Assembly (NCBI GenBank): GCA_022836615.1
Contig: MU405244.1
Location: 124,001-188,000, forward strand
Direction of reading: 5' to 3'
DNA: 64,000 bases
From: Annulohypoxylon bovei var. microspora
Taxonomy: Eukaryota; Ascomycota; Sordariomycetes; Xylariales; Hypoxylaceae
Positions 1-11,454 of this stretch are shown here, piece after piece. Each line of letters opens with the position of its first letter. Within the stretch, counting starts at the first letter, position 1. The notes under the pieces are model-generated. The model saw only the letters and a list, made by a program, of their open reading frames with translations, ran no database searches and had not been told where the DNA came from. The position numbers were made by a program, and so were the translations under genes.

Positions 1-258
1 ACGTCGTCGTCCATCGGGATACGACAGACATCTCCAAGAGACAGCGAAGTCTCAACCAAAGGGGGCCGGCACAGCAACAGATATCAATCGCGGCAAGCGA
101 GTCGGCTGGAGTCGATCAACAGCGGCCATTCGACCGAGAACCGGTATGAGCGATTCGATCGGGAAGGCCGTGGACGGACTTCGCGCGGACTCGAACTTTT
201 TCGTCGTGAGAATCGTATCGTCGGCGCGGCACGCACATCTTCGAGATACTCTCTCTAA
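1..258 (+). CDS. C-terminal fragment of a gene cut by the window edge (hypothetical)
   Basis: Frame 1 is open from the first base to a TAA at 256-258 (85 codons, no internal start needed). The encoded tail is rich in Arg, Ser and Gly, with stretches such as RYERFDREGRGR and a terminal SSRYSL, like the disordered basic tail of a larger nuclear or RNA-binding protein. The family cannot be named. The antisense frame over 52-306 is also open, so the strand choice rests on the lack of a stop back to base 1 and on residue composition. It could be spurious. Confidence 0.4.
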   Translation, partial: TSSSIGIRQTSPRDSEVSTKGGRHSNRYQSRQASRLESINSGHSTENRYERFDREGRGRTSRGLELFRRENRIVGAARTSSRYSL

Positions 259-2243
259 TCCGTCTTCAATCGGGGGAGTCGTATCGACCAAGGTCGGTTC
301 CGTCAAGTGCGGACGGACTGTTAAAAGTGGTCGAGGTTGTTCATGTGGACCAAGGCGAGTGGCCGGAGGATTCCGAGAGTACGATTAAATACTCTACGGT
401 AATCAAACCCCGTCACGTCAAACCTGATACGGCGTAGTGAGCAGCCTGCCTCGAGACAGTGGATGTCGATCGAGGAAGGGCATCACTACGTATGGACCGG
501 TGACCGCGGTCGGCGGGGTGCAAATTCGTCAGCATGAAAGGAGGAGGGGTGAACCTGCAACTCGATTCATCCCAACAGGGCGGCATAACCGGCCCTGAAG
601 GGAGGCAACAACTTGCCCGATCTCACGGAGAGATAGGGGGTGAAGTTGCCTGCGCGAGAAAGCACGGGGAAGGAAGAGAAAGAGAAAGATTTCATTTTAC
701 TGGGGGCGACCACTTTATGTATAGTATTTCCCAGTGTTATGGCGTAATTATACATTAGGCTAGGGGAGCAAGGGGGGGTCAGGTGTGACGGGATGAAGCC
801 TGTTCTCAGCCATATTGCTATATTAAGCTTTACTCTACAGATTTAGGCGAATCCTAATTTCCAATAGTAACACTTAAGGTTGGTGTGTCCGAAGAGCTGG
901 GTTCCAAGGTTTAGGTAGCTTTGACCTCGATAACTTTGTTGTTCGTCTGTCCGTCTAATTCGTCTAGTCTATCTCGCCTATTAGTATTGTGATGGTGACA
1001 GGGTGATAGCTACATAGATTTCGAGAATGCCAATACGAAGATCATCTCTTCGTATCCTGCTTATGGGCAAACAAGAATCCTCTCACCCATTGGGTGATAC
1101 CTACTTCGGGAAAGCGATCGAAGCAAGGATCTAGGTCATATTAGCCGCATCTTACACACGTACGTCATACCACGTATGGAACCACCGAGCCATTCCATTT
1201 CTAGAGGACAAACAGGTTTTTAGGCCTCAATATCTCGGACGCCTCAGATGCACAATGCCCCGCTCGCTGTGGCGCTTCGCTTTCCTATTCGGGAAGCATA
1301 TCGAGATGGCAAGCCACATGTCTTTGATCTATGACACAACATCTCGGTCCCGTTCGTCTATGTATCAAAAGGCTTGAGCCCTACCGGACCTTTTACGCCG
1401 GCTTGGTTCCCCTAGGCGCGCGATTACTGCATGGGCGAATTAAAATGTTAAATGCTCAGGCCAATTCGATTGTTCCCCTTCTTAGTTTTTAGATCATGAT
1501 GACGGAGAACGAGCGGGGCCCATCACAACGGTCTTGTCGCAATGTTGTTGTGACGTCAACTTCTTTTATACAGACCATCCACGAGGCCGACTCCCCATAT
1601 CCCTAGCGAGATTGTCAAAGACCGGTGCTTTATGCACGTAATTATTATTGGAGATTAGCAGTGACTTGACATATCACCTCCGTGTTGGTATGTATACAAC
1701 TAAATAGGTACTTAGAGCACTGGAGATATTCTAGTTATCGTGCCGTGACCCGAGCACATACATGTATGTAATTGCTTTTGTTGAAACCCGGCAATTAGGT
1801 ACTTAGCGGAACAAACGTGCTGGCGGCATGTAAGTCGCCGTTTGTATGTAGGAACGCCCCAAGTAATGATCTCATTGGGTCTTGCCTGTGACTCTATGAC
1901 CTAACGTTTCTGTAGCTCCTTCTCGAATATCGAAATTTGATATGCGGCATCGCTTGGCCGAGAGATCATAGCTCGCCATCCAATATGTCCGTCCATACGT
2001 GTACGTGACTTAGCCCATATAAAAGTACCTTGACTCCTCCCCCATCACAGCTTGTAACTAGGTTTTAGAGTCAACAATCCACAACATCGCTTCTACTATT
2101 TGAACAGATCAAAAACAAACTTCGAACTACCAAGCTACTGTTCCATCTCTAAATTCCCGAGGTCCTAAAAAAAAAAAAGAGACCGTTTCATTATTACCAA
2201 GGAAAACCCTACCATCCTATCAACCTACCAAACCTAAGCCACA
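259..2243. other. Intergenic, no gene recognised
   Basis: About 2 kb without a supportable gene. Short open frames near 150-390 and 530-760 lack family signals. The right end is the promoter and leader of the small gene at 2244: an ATATAAAAG TATA-like box lies at 2017-2025, followed by a CA-rich leader and an A-tract near 2168-2179. Confidence 0.6.
2017..2025 (+). promoter_or_regulatory. TATA-like box of the small acylated-protein gene
   Basis: The word ATATAAAAG sits about 220 bases before the ATG at 2244, followed by a pyrimidine/CA-rich leader. Placement suits a fungal promoter with a leader of roughly 190 bases. Seen in sequence only. Confidence 0.4.
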
Positions 2244-2579
2244 ATGGGTGCCGTAGTATCTTGCGTAAGTCCAAGTCTCCCAGCCTTGTTCGCATCCATA
2301 TCATCTCTCACACAGACGCTAACCGCTTAATGCCAATAGGTCGAGGGCGTCTTTCGCACGATTGGCAACGTGATCATGGCCATCATCTCCGGCGTGGGTA
2401 GCATCCTGCAGGCTATCATCAGCGGCATCGTCACCTTCTGCGGCATCATCGTGTCTTTCTTGACCTGCGGCTACTGCAGTGGCGGACGGCGCCACCGTAC
2501 CTCAGGGACGGGTACAACAACCGGAAGGCGCAGCTGGGGCAGGCGTCGCCACGGAGTCACTACCACGAGCCGTATTTAG
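2244..2579 (+). CDS. Small membrane protein with predicted myristoyl/palmitoyl N-terminus (86 aa)
   Basis: Two exons, 2244-2264 and 2340-2579, joined in phase 0 by a 75-base GTAAGT...ATAG intron. Exon 1 encodes only MGAVVSC, which fits an N-myristoylation signal (Gly2, Ser6) with a neighbouring Cys7 that could be palmitoylated. Residues about 8-50 form a nearly continuous hydrophobic stretch rich in Ile/Gly (IMAIISGVGSILQAIISGIV) and end in a Cys pair (TCGYCS). The tail is strongly basic (GRRHR, GRRSWGRRRH). Small fungal proteins starting MGAVVSC are, as I recall, common hypothetical proteins in filamentous ascomycetes, with no assigned function that I know of. A membrane-peripheral role is inferred. 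The gene is convergent with the XPF gene. Confidence 0.75.
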
Positions 2580-2917
2580 TGAACTGCTTTTTGAAGAGGA
2601 AAAGAGGAAATATGGACCAAGAGTTGTGATGAGTGATGGTCAGATGATACCTGGAATGCGGCAGGACGGAGCATTGGCTGAGATGAGATGAGACTTTCGA
2701 GTTATTACGAACGAACATTACGATACCCCCCTTTTCTTATGCACTGGAGGTTTTTTGTCAAAAGGCGAGACGAAACGGTGCGATGGACACGCTATAGCAT
2801 CCTTAAAAGATAGAGGAATAAAATCATTTTATTCCAACCCACATCTGATGCTTGCGATTGTGATTTGATATGAAAAGTACTCCATTCAACTATGTGAGTG
2901 TATATAATTACATGGGT
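2580..2917. other. Convergent 3' region
   Basis: About 340 bases between two converging genes. It holds a candidate polyadenylation word (AATAAA at 2817-2822) and nothing else recognisable. Confidence 0.5.
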
Positions 2918-5800
2918 TCAATCGTCGATATCTATTAGGTTCCGATTAAAGAACCCATGGACCTGTCTCGCCGCCTCCTTTCCAATGAGTGGATCCAACT
3001 CCCCCTGACCCATATTCGCGACCTCTCTCACATTCTCCGCCTCCAGAGTTATGTTCTTTAGGTTCGTAGGGGTAACGCCTGGAACAACACCCAGCATCTC
3101 GTGCGGCTCTAGATTGAACGCTTGGTCCTCGGCTTTAGCATCTTTATCCAAGCCTGCGCGGACCGCCGCCACCGGGTCCGGCTCGTCCTCCTGCGTCTTT
3201 AGCCCTTCGAAGATCTCCGCCGTCTGGTACGGGCTGCTGCTCCATATTACCCTTAGCCTCGGGAAAGCAAGCGTGAGGAGCACGATCTTGGATTGTAGGT
3301 CTGACGGCACTTCATTGGGGTTGACGGACTTGAGGTTGCCTGATAGGTCTGCGAACGGCTCGAGGGTGAATGACTTGTTCTGGTCGAACTCGATCAGCAG
3401 CATCGGGCTCTTGTAGTGTTGGAACATCGCCTCCGCTTGCGTGTAGAGCCGCCCGTCCTTGAATGAGCCGATCAGATCGCTGATGGACTTGCGTTCGACG
3501 CAGATATTGGGCGACAGGATGTAATCCCCGACTGTGAGCATGCATGGCACGATGACTATGTTGCGCCCGTGTAATAGGGAGGGAAGCGATGAGCGAAACT
3601 CTCGTACGTCGACGACAACCCTAGGAGGTTGCGCCGTAGCTGCTAGTAGACCACCCCCGGCTATTCGGGTATTCACCGTCCTTAGAAACGCCTCCTGGGG
3701 ATCTTCGACACCATGAGAATCAACTGTCATAACGATGGACATACTAGCTCGTTCTTTGATGAGCTTAGTGAATGAGTCCTTTTCTCGTCGTACTGTAGCG
3801 AGGTATCGTTGTTCTTCAACCGACCCGCCGTAGAACATAAAATACACCCGGACATTTCTGTCGTTATGTGATGACCGATAAACTTCAATCCGGCGTATGA
3901 AGGAAGCGTCCGGTTCATACATGATTATATATCGAGGTTTTAGCTCCTCGAGAACATGTTCATCTTGATCGCCTTCGTAAGCGTGTACCACAACGAGATC
4001 TTGCATCTCATAGAGCTCGAAGTAATCATCCATATCCTCTAACGGATCATCTATTACGTTCGCTTTTTGATTCGCCTCTTCCTCAGTGATTTGCACTTCG
4101 TCCATAAGCTCGGCGACTTCGTTGGGCTTTTCGAAGTACTGGGCCACACTGCCATTAGCAGTCCTACCCGGTGCCGCGCCCGTAGTACCGCCTCCCCGTA
4201 TCCGTCGTCTCTTGTTCGCTGGTGCTCTCCCTTTGTATGTACCCTGGGCTATTCGTGGGTCGACTGCTCCCTCAAGAGCCTTCTGATTTTCAGTCAATAG
4301 GGCATTGCTAACCTGCGCGAACTCTCTCTTCCAGTTGAGGTAGCCTCGAAGTCTTCTTCTCATCATGAATGCGCCAGAAGTCTTAATCTCTTCCTTGCTC
4401 TGCTTCGCGTCATTTTCAACTTTAGGTTTCACATGCATTGTTTGCAGATAATCTCGGAGCTGGCGAGTGGTCGCAGTATCAGAACACATGATGAGGATAG
4501 TTCCATTAGAATCATCTCTCATCGGAGGATCAAAATATAGATCCCTATCAATTTCTTCCAAGATCTCTGCAAGGAGGGCCCACTTCGGCAGTTCCTCCAG
4601 CACTGGGCGGAGGGAATCAATAGAAGACTTCGCATTAGCTTTGGCATTGCTAGCGTATACTCTCCGTTTAGCGGTATCGAATATTGTATGTGCGGCATCG
4701 AGGAATAACCACGGAGATTGGGACTGCCTTGTAGATCCTGGTTGTGGAGAGTGCGCGGCATGAATAGTATCTAAATGCTGTAAAAAGGTCACGCTATCCA
4801 GGGCAAGGACTGAGTGTAACAGACCGCGGAGAACCGTTAGGTCGCTAACAATCTGCTTCGTTTTCCAGCTGACTCTATGCCAATTTGGATCCAATTGTCG
4901 TCGAACCATCACATCAAAATTCTTTAACAACGCGCTATCAAGATTCCAATCATCCATTTCTAACCCCGTGTTGCCTTTCTTTAGTTCGTGAATACTAACT
5001 TCGACGCATTCCATGATGGCTGTTTGAATGTCCCTCATCGCGTCTGTCATGGTGACTTCTAACTCGATAACCTCCGCTTTCTTCTTGCCCTCAAGGGAGC
5101 TAGCGACCGTCACATGGAATCTCGGCCAAAGAGAAGCCTTCCGGAGGAATAGATTCCTCATTATTGCAGCCAATGGAGAAAATCCGATGGTAAAGGGATC
5201 CGGATTGTCGGAGAATGCTTTTAGAAAACCGTTCTTATTCCTTTGGCGATACACTCGAAGAATGAAAGCCTCGAGAGACGTTGCTATCACCTTATCGGCG
5301 TGTAGAACAATTAAGCCGGTAATTGTCTCTGGATCGAGAAGACTAGTCAATAGATCCACGACCAGTATTCGAGAAGTGATGCTATATATTCCGCCTTTTG
5401 CGTACATCTTCTCCCTGGCTGCGACACTGGTGAAGTCGGTGTTCACGACAGTCAGACCTCTTGCCTTTGGAGCCATGCTGATAGCAGCAGACTCGGCAAG
5501 AGCCTCTCCGATCCAAGCATTCTCTCTATCTTCGGTACCAACGACTATTATTAAGTTATTTCCGGCGGCATCGTAGCTGTGTAGCAAATTGGTGACGAGG
5601 CGCATAAGGCCGAGGCCTTTTGCGATAACGACGAGTTCATCTTCGGCGCGAAGTTCTTGGAAGAGGTGTTGCTGATATTCCTAGGCAACATAACACAAAG
5701 TTAGACAATTCCTCAATTACCATCTATTATCTTAAAGTCCAAAGAGTCATACAAGAGGTAGTGAAAGCTTCACCGGTTGAGGAGCATTGTTCGCAGACAT
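2918..5800 (-). CDS. RAD1: DNA repair endonuclease XPF/Rad1 family (936 aa)
   Basis: Two exons: 5753-5800 (MSANNAPQPVKLSLPL) and 2918-5680, separated by a 72-base GTATGA...CTAG intron in phase 0. The product is the catalytic subunit of the structure-specific nuclease XPF-ERCC1 (Rad1-Rad10), which cuts 5' of lesions in nucleotide excision repair and acts in recombination. The N-terminal two thirds are the degenerate helicase-like part. The nuclease domain carries GDYILSP followed by ERKSISD, the ERKxxxD active site, with E745-R746-K747. The C-terminus has the tandem helix-hairpin-helix region (EMLGVVPGVTPTNLKNI). Length matches the family. The start was chosen at the upstream exon because the segment EYQQHLFQELRAEDELVVIAKGLGL, typical of the XPF N-terminus, lies upstream of the first Met of the long frame. 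Confidence 0.95.
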
Positions 5801-6354
5801 GCGGGGCACGTCTTTGGGAGAAACGTGACAACAAGGTTTCAAGGGTCTTCGCGCATGTTCGGTTAGGGTGTCATCTTATTAGTCAAGATGATGTTGTCTG
5901 TTGTACTACACGAATGTACGAGGCGGGTAGTACGTAAGTGTCTACGTACTAGGTATGATGTGTAGAGATTTAAGAAGTGGTAGATCGAATAGGCATCAAT
6001 CGTTTGAAAGCTAAATATTGATTTAAGGTGCTGTGCCATGCAGTCGCGCCTGCAAATCTGGGGTTGCGAATCACCCGCCGCCACTGTGACGCCGGGTCAC
6101 GGGCATTTGCGGATCCCTGAGATAAAGGGCTTCAAGGTTCTAGAAGGTCTAAATCTTATACGTCATCACCTGTCGAAAGATGTTACACCACGTACTATGT
6201 AGGTAGGATGTAAGAATATCATGATCGTATATAAAAGTAACTCTTAGTGAACCCTATGAAGGCTCTTTTCCTAAACTTGAATTCTTTCAACACAATAAAA
6301 CATACGATAACTACTAAATCAATAACAACAAGAACTTTTTATCAAACCACTAAA
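5801..6354. promoter_or_regulatory. Divergent promoter region between XPF and the 71-aa gene
   Basis: About 550 bases between two divergently transcribed genes. A strong TATA box (TATATAAAAG, 6228-6237) lies about 118 bases before the ATG at 6355. No TATA is evident on the XPF side. Confidence 0.5.
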
Positions 6355-6638
6355 ATGCCCGACAATACCTACCCCACTGCTCAGGTACATATGACTTACA
6401 CGACCTTGATGAGATAGATGATGGGCATATTGACTAATGTAATTATTCTTAGACCGGCAAGGTTGATGCCGAATCTCAGGTCCAGCCCGCTAGTGAGGCA
6501 GCTCAGCCTCAGGGAGCGAAGCAGTTCGCATTCGCAGCCCATCAGGCGCACCCAGGCCCTGCTATCCCCAAGAACATGCCAGAACAAGAAGGGACTAAGG
6601 AAGAGCGTAAGGTGAAGGCCCAAGAGTTGAACAAATAA
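6355..6638 (+). CDS. Small disordered hydrophilic protein (71 aa), function unknown
   Basis: Two exons, 6355-6384 (MPDNTYPTAQ) and 6453-6638, joined in phase 0 by a 68-base GTACAT...CTTAG intron. The protein is hydrophilic, with Gln/Ala/Pro-rich segments (EAAQPQGAKQ, HQAHPGPAIP) and a charged end (EERKVKAQELNK). It has no signal peptide or membrane segment. A consensus TATA box and an A-rich leader suggest a regulated, possibly highly expressed gene. I do not recognise the family; a stress-type role would be a guess. Confidence 0.65.
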
Positions 6639-7334
6639 GTTTGTCCATGAAGACAGATACGCCAGGTTTTAGGGAGTTATGGCTCAGAATGATTCTATGG
6701 CATAGGACGGAATAATCCTGAAACGAAAACCGAGGTCTCAAAACTTATACGAGGATACACCTCATGTAATACGACTGTATTAGCACAGACATGATTATGA
6801 ATGAGAACATCAATTGTAGCCTATCTCTGATATATGTACCTAACGTAGGCTGCCGTTGAAATATAGTGAATGTTTGAAATTGAATCAAGTCATGGATGTC
6901 TACCTAGGCAGCCTTATTTGAGCCGAAGTTGTAACTTGGGTGCCTCGACCGGTAGGGCGGGATGACGTACTTTTATGATATGCAGTGGCGTAATTGTCCG
7001 TTGCAGGTGAACTTAAAGATTTGTTCGGAAGTGTTCGGGAACTTATCGTTTGATATAGACATCTATGGATTGTATCCTTCGGAATATCCATACAGCCTAT
7101 CACCAACTCACCGAGTCTTAAATTCGACTGACCGCTTTCTCTTAAGTGCACACGCAGTCTTTAATGAAATTGGGATTAGCACTTGGGCAACTCGGCGGTT
7201 TGGGCGGGGCATCCCGAAGGTCGGGTCGGTAGAGGGGCCTACACAAAACCTTGAAATTTAGGTTGGTTCTTTTCCTTATATGGGTAGCGTGGAAGATACA
7301 TTGTTCGTAGTGGCGGTGCTCTTTTGTGGCTGTT
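6639..7334. other. Intergenic, no gene recognised
   Basis: Between the 71-aa gene and the 3' end of the small minus-strand gene. Short overlapping frames on both strands (6900-7260) show no family signal. Confidence 0.5.
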
Positions 7335-7655
7335 TCATTTTTTTGGTAGGATGTCATTGGTCAGTTCTCTCGTCAGCGATTCTAGTTCTTCCAGGTCACA
7401 GCCAAACTTCCAGATGATGTCGGGCGGGTTTCCGCAGCGTATCGCAAGGATACGTCCTTCATAGTCACGAAACGTCTTTCCGAAATTACTACAACAAAAA
7501 GGAAAGTGAAATTTGAGTAACTCTTTGCTCTCTTACTTATTTTTCTACTGCTCATATCCATTTCTCCGTTTGGCCACTACTAGGTATTGCCCGTTTACAT
7601 ATTACATATTACTACAATACCCATAAGGAGGATCAGCTTGATCTTCCTCTGACAT
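7335..7655 (-). CDS. Small two-exon hypothetical protein (62 aa)
   Basis: Assembled by reading the minus strand. Exon 1 (7621-7655) encodes MSEEDQADPPYG and ends in phase 2 at GTATTG. A 132-base intron ends in a pyrimidine tract and TTGTAG. Exon 2 (7335-7488) starts with the single base that completes Gly and runs in frame to TGA. The product has a protein-like pattern: NFGKTFRDYEGRILAIRC, then PPDIIWKFGCDLEELESLTREL, then DILPKK. It is mostly charged, with two Cys, one Trp and a predicted C-terminal helix. The donor is not the strongest, but frame and composition agree. Function unknown. It is divergent from LAS17, about 420 bases away. Confidence 0.55.
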
Positions 7656-8073
7656 TTGGTTGCCTCCCAATCATCTCACAGGGCTCTTTTCAACGTCCCA
7701 ACCAACTAACTAACCAACCAACCGCCCGCTATTTGACACTCGGTAATCCTGCGTAACCGCCGCCTCTCCTGCTCGCCAATCGACCGCACCTCTACACCAA
7801 ACCACTAAACCACTAAACTTAGGTACCATCCTGCGAATAGACCGCGTACGCTACAATACCTATTACATTCATTACCTATTCCGCTCGACGCAGAAACCCA
7901 TTCTCGAATCACTTGCTACGGCTAGTTTCGATTCGATTATATCCTCAATTCAATGATTACTTAGTAGTGCTTAGAGGTAATCAAGCCTAGATTGGAGATA
8001 GCCACCGACTTGCTATACTCCTTTCTCTCTACCCCCCTTTAATAAACTACACGACCTCATTACAACCTCCATC
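7656..8073. promoter_or_regulatory. Shared divergent promoter region upstream of LAS17
   Basis: A 418-base gap between the small minus-strand gene and LAS17. It contains CCAACC/CTAACC direct repeats at about 7698-7723 and a C/A-rich leader before the LAS17 ATG. No clear TATA box. Confidence 0.4.
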
Positions 8074-10131
8074 ATGCCGTCCATACTCAGCGAAGACGAT
8101 AAGGAAACCGTTAGGCGAGTTGTGCCAAAACATACAAACAAGATACAGGCTGTAGCTGTTGCGAGGTTATATGTCGCGTATCCAAATCCTTCAAAATGGA
8201 CATACACCGGTCTACAAGGGGCTATCGTGCTCTCCAACGATCTGGTAGGAAATACATATTGGTTAAAGCTTGTTGACGTATCTGTGAGTTATCCTGTCTA
8301 GACCTAAGCCCTATCTATATATACTAATTCCTAATGATCCGTAGCCTACCGCTCGAGGTGTAATATGGGACCAGGAAATATTTGATACTTGGTCTTATAA
8401 TCAAGATCGAACCTTCTTCCATACCTTCGAACTCGAAGACTGTTTAGCTGGCCTGTCTTTTGTCGACGAAAAGGAGGCTAAACAATTTAAGAAAAAGATG
8501 GATGAGCGAGAAAAGAATGCGTCAAAAGCCACAAAAAATACACCTTTCGGCGGATCATCACAACCTGTCAAGACAGGCTTCTTTGGGAGCATCTTTGGTG
8601 GACATAGACATTCCTCCGCACCCACGCCGCCCGAATCTCCTCGCAACAGTCTTCCGCCTCCGCCTCCCAACGAGAGAGTATCTACAACAAATGTTAACGG
8701 TTCCCACAAACCACAGTCTAAATTCGCTAAGTTAGAGGCATATGATCCGAAATGGCGAGACAACTTCGGGAACTTCCTCTCAGAGCAAGGGCTTACGGAC
8801 GAATTTATTAGAGAGAACCAAGATTTTATTGTCGAGTTCTTGAAAGAGCAGGGTACTGGAGTATCTCACAATGGAATTCCAGGTGCGACGGCACCTCCGC
8901 CGCCGCCTCCGCCTCCGCCAGCCGGTACCGCGACACTCAATGGTAATAGTCACAGTCACGGTCATGGTCGGGCGCCCCCTCCTCCTCCACCGCCCTCGGG
9001 AGGCCCACGTTCAACATCGGAAAGCTTATCGTCGTCGGGCTCTCGCCGTGGTGTTCCACCACCTCCACCCGCACCTCGTAGGTCTGGCAAGATGGAGATC
9101 GTTCACCGAGAGCCGACACCGCCGCAAGAACCAACGCCCCCACGACCACGGTTCAACGCCCCTCCACCCCTGCCCGATGCTGGTAAATATGCTCATAATG
9201 AACCTGCACCTCGAGCTCCTCCTGGACCGGCACCTCCTCCAAGACCGCCTAAGACACCGATCGAAGAGCAGGAGGAGAAACCGCATGGGCATAGATTTGG
9301 CGTGCCTCCTGCTTTTACTGGCCAGAGACTAAACAACGCTCCCCCACCACCGGCTAGGGGTCCGGTACCTCCTCCACCTCCGCGAGAGCAGCCTCAGGCA
9401 ACACCACCTCCGCCTCCACCAAGTCTACCACCCAAGTTGCCTAGCTCAAGCGCACCCCTAGCACCCCCGGCACCCCCGGCACCACCTCTGCCTCCTGCCG
9501 CTACTCGGCCAACCCCCGCACCTGCTGCGCGAAATTCGCTTCCACCACCACTTCCAGCATCGAGTGCGCCGGCTCCACCTCCGTTGCCTCAATCGTCAGC
9601 ACCACCGCCTCCCCCCTTACCCGGAGCTGGTGCACCCCCTCCGCCCCCACCACCACCGCCACCGCCAGCAGGGATTCCGGCTGCTCCTCCGCTTCCCCCA
9701 CCAGGCGCAGGTATTCCAGCAGCTCCTCCGCTACCGCCTCCGAATCGCGATTCGGGCTATTCCTCTGGAGTGCCAGCTCCTGCCGCGCCCGCGGGAGACA
9801 GTAGTCGCTCCGCAATGCTGGAAGGAATTCAAAAGGCTGGTGGAATTGGAGGGCTCAAGAAGGTGGATAGGACTCAGATCAGAGACAGAAGCGCGGCCAC
9901 AGTCGGGGGCGGGTCGGATACAGGACCGCACGGTAGTGGACTGCCGCCTGCTGGTGTTGCTCCCGGAGGAGGTGGTGGTATGGCTGATGCGCTGGCTGCA
10001 GCGCTGCAAAAGCGAAAGGAGAGAGTTCGTGATAGTGGTAAGTTTCCGTTTACTTTGACACCAAAACTAGTAATGTGGATTGATATACTAACTTTTAACC
10101 AGATGATGAGAAGAGCGACGACGAGTGGTAG
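8074..10131 (+). CDS. LAS17: WASP-family Arp2/3 activator, Las17-like (643 aa)
   Basis: Three exons: 8074-8283, 8345-10037 and 10103-10131. The protein promotes branched actin assembly at endocytic patches. Residues 1-125 form a WH1 domain (ARLYVAYPNPSKWTYTGLQG, IWDQEIFDTWSYNQDRTFFHTFE). A long proline region (about 190-550) has many PPPPP runs for SH3 proteins and profilin. The WH2 actin-binding segment is near 556-580 (SRSAMLEGIQKAGGIGGLKKV). The acidic tail ends DDEKSDDEW, the Trp-terminated Arp2/3-binding motif. That tail is encoded by a 29-base last exon; the preceding 65-base intron has a good donor (GTAAGT) and branch (CTAAC). Unspliced, the frame stays open to 10219 with an unrelated end. 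Confidence 0.95.
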
Positions 10132-11454
10132 AGCCGCATTCGCGAAGCTCACGGATAGGAAATGGCCGTGTTGGCCAGTCATTAAATGGGGGGGATACCA
10201 ATACGGATTTCGGAGTTGAAGTCCATCGGAGGAGAATTACATTACACATGTCTACCGGGCTGAAGCCAGGGAGACTATACAAATATATCGATGAGGATTC
10301 CGTTTCGACCGGAATATCACAATAGTTGTTTCGAACGGCTCGCATGAGAACCGATAAGTCAAGTCAACCACGCATTCGAAGCGAGGCCTTGAGAGTCAAA
10401 GTCATATCAATGTACCACTAGCCAAAAGCGCAAACCGGGTTGGGGGTCGGCACGGCACGTCATTCTACTACCAGCTGTACCAACACCGGCCATCGCGCCC
10501 GCGCCTGCGAAGCAGGCTTTATTCTCGTTCACCCACACTTCACCTAGTCATAGTCATAGCAAAGAAGGGGAAGGCAGCAGAGCAAAGAGCAAAGGAGCTG
10601 CACAAGGCGGCTGATTAGGGTGTGGCCTCGTCGCCGAAGCGGTCCGCAGAACCCGCAGCGCAGAATGCCAGGAAATATTTATTCGTTATCATTAGAATAT
10701 CGGGGGCTCGAAAGCATTCTTCGTCGGATTCAAAACCAGACAGACAGAGAGGTCGGGTTGTTCAGGTCGGGTCGGGATTGACTTTTTATTTTACAACCCG
10801 GCGATTGTTGAACTTTGATCGGGGGTGTTTAGTTGAGCTTTGAGCTTTGAGCTTTGGGGTGGTTTTGGATTCGGGATAGGAGATGTTAGAGAATTGGTAA
10901 TCAATCGATTATTAAAAACTTTTCAAGCCGAGACGTATTACGAGATCGAGTCAGATCAAATTTAATCAAATCACATCACAGTAGGGCTTAAGTGCCTTGA
11001 TAAGGAGTAAGTTGAACATTGTATGTTGGGGAAAGAGGTAAATGTATTGAGAGCCCAACAGCAACAAACTACTAATAGGTGATCGTGATGGGTGTTATTA
11101 CATTAATATCATGACGATATATCCTCCATGCCTTGCGAAATTATGTCAATGGGAATTCCATGTATAGAAGTGAAGTAAAGCAACCAATCTTATGAACGGC
11201 CAAGCGGCAAAGGGGCTACGACGTCTCTCCCACCGTAAACCCCGCCGCTCGCCTGTCAAAGCCGCACTCGCCCGACTGTCGTGGAACCCGGAATAATAGT
11301 AGACGGAAGACATCCGGGTTTGAGAGAGAAGACAGATTTTTTTCCCGTGGCCGAGAAGGTTATCGTGGGTGATGTTGTCAAGTACAGCGATAGAACCGGG
11401 AGACCAGGTGGGCGGTGCTTCCCTTTCCCCCCTCGAAAGTGAAGGGGAAACAAC
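10132..11454. other. Convergent 3' intergenic region
   Basis: About 1.3 kb between LAS17 and the eIF1A gene. It contains a triple direct repeat of TGAGCTTT near 10832-10856 and otherwise nothing I can support. Confidence 0.5.

Noticed and set aside
8871..9332. Long alternative frames in the LAS17 proline region
   Set aside because: They arise from the CCN repeats of the real frame and have only low-complexity content.
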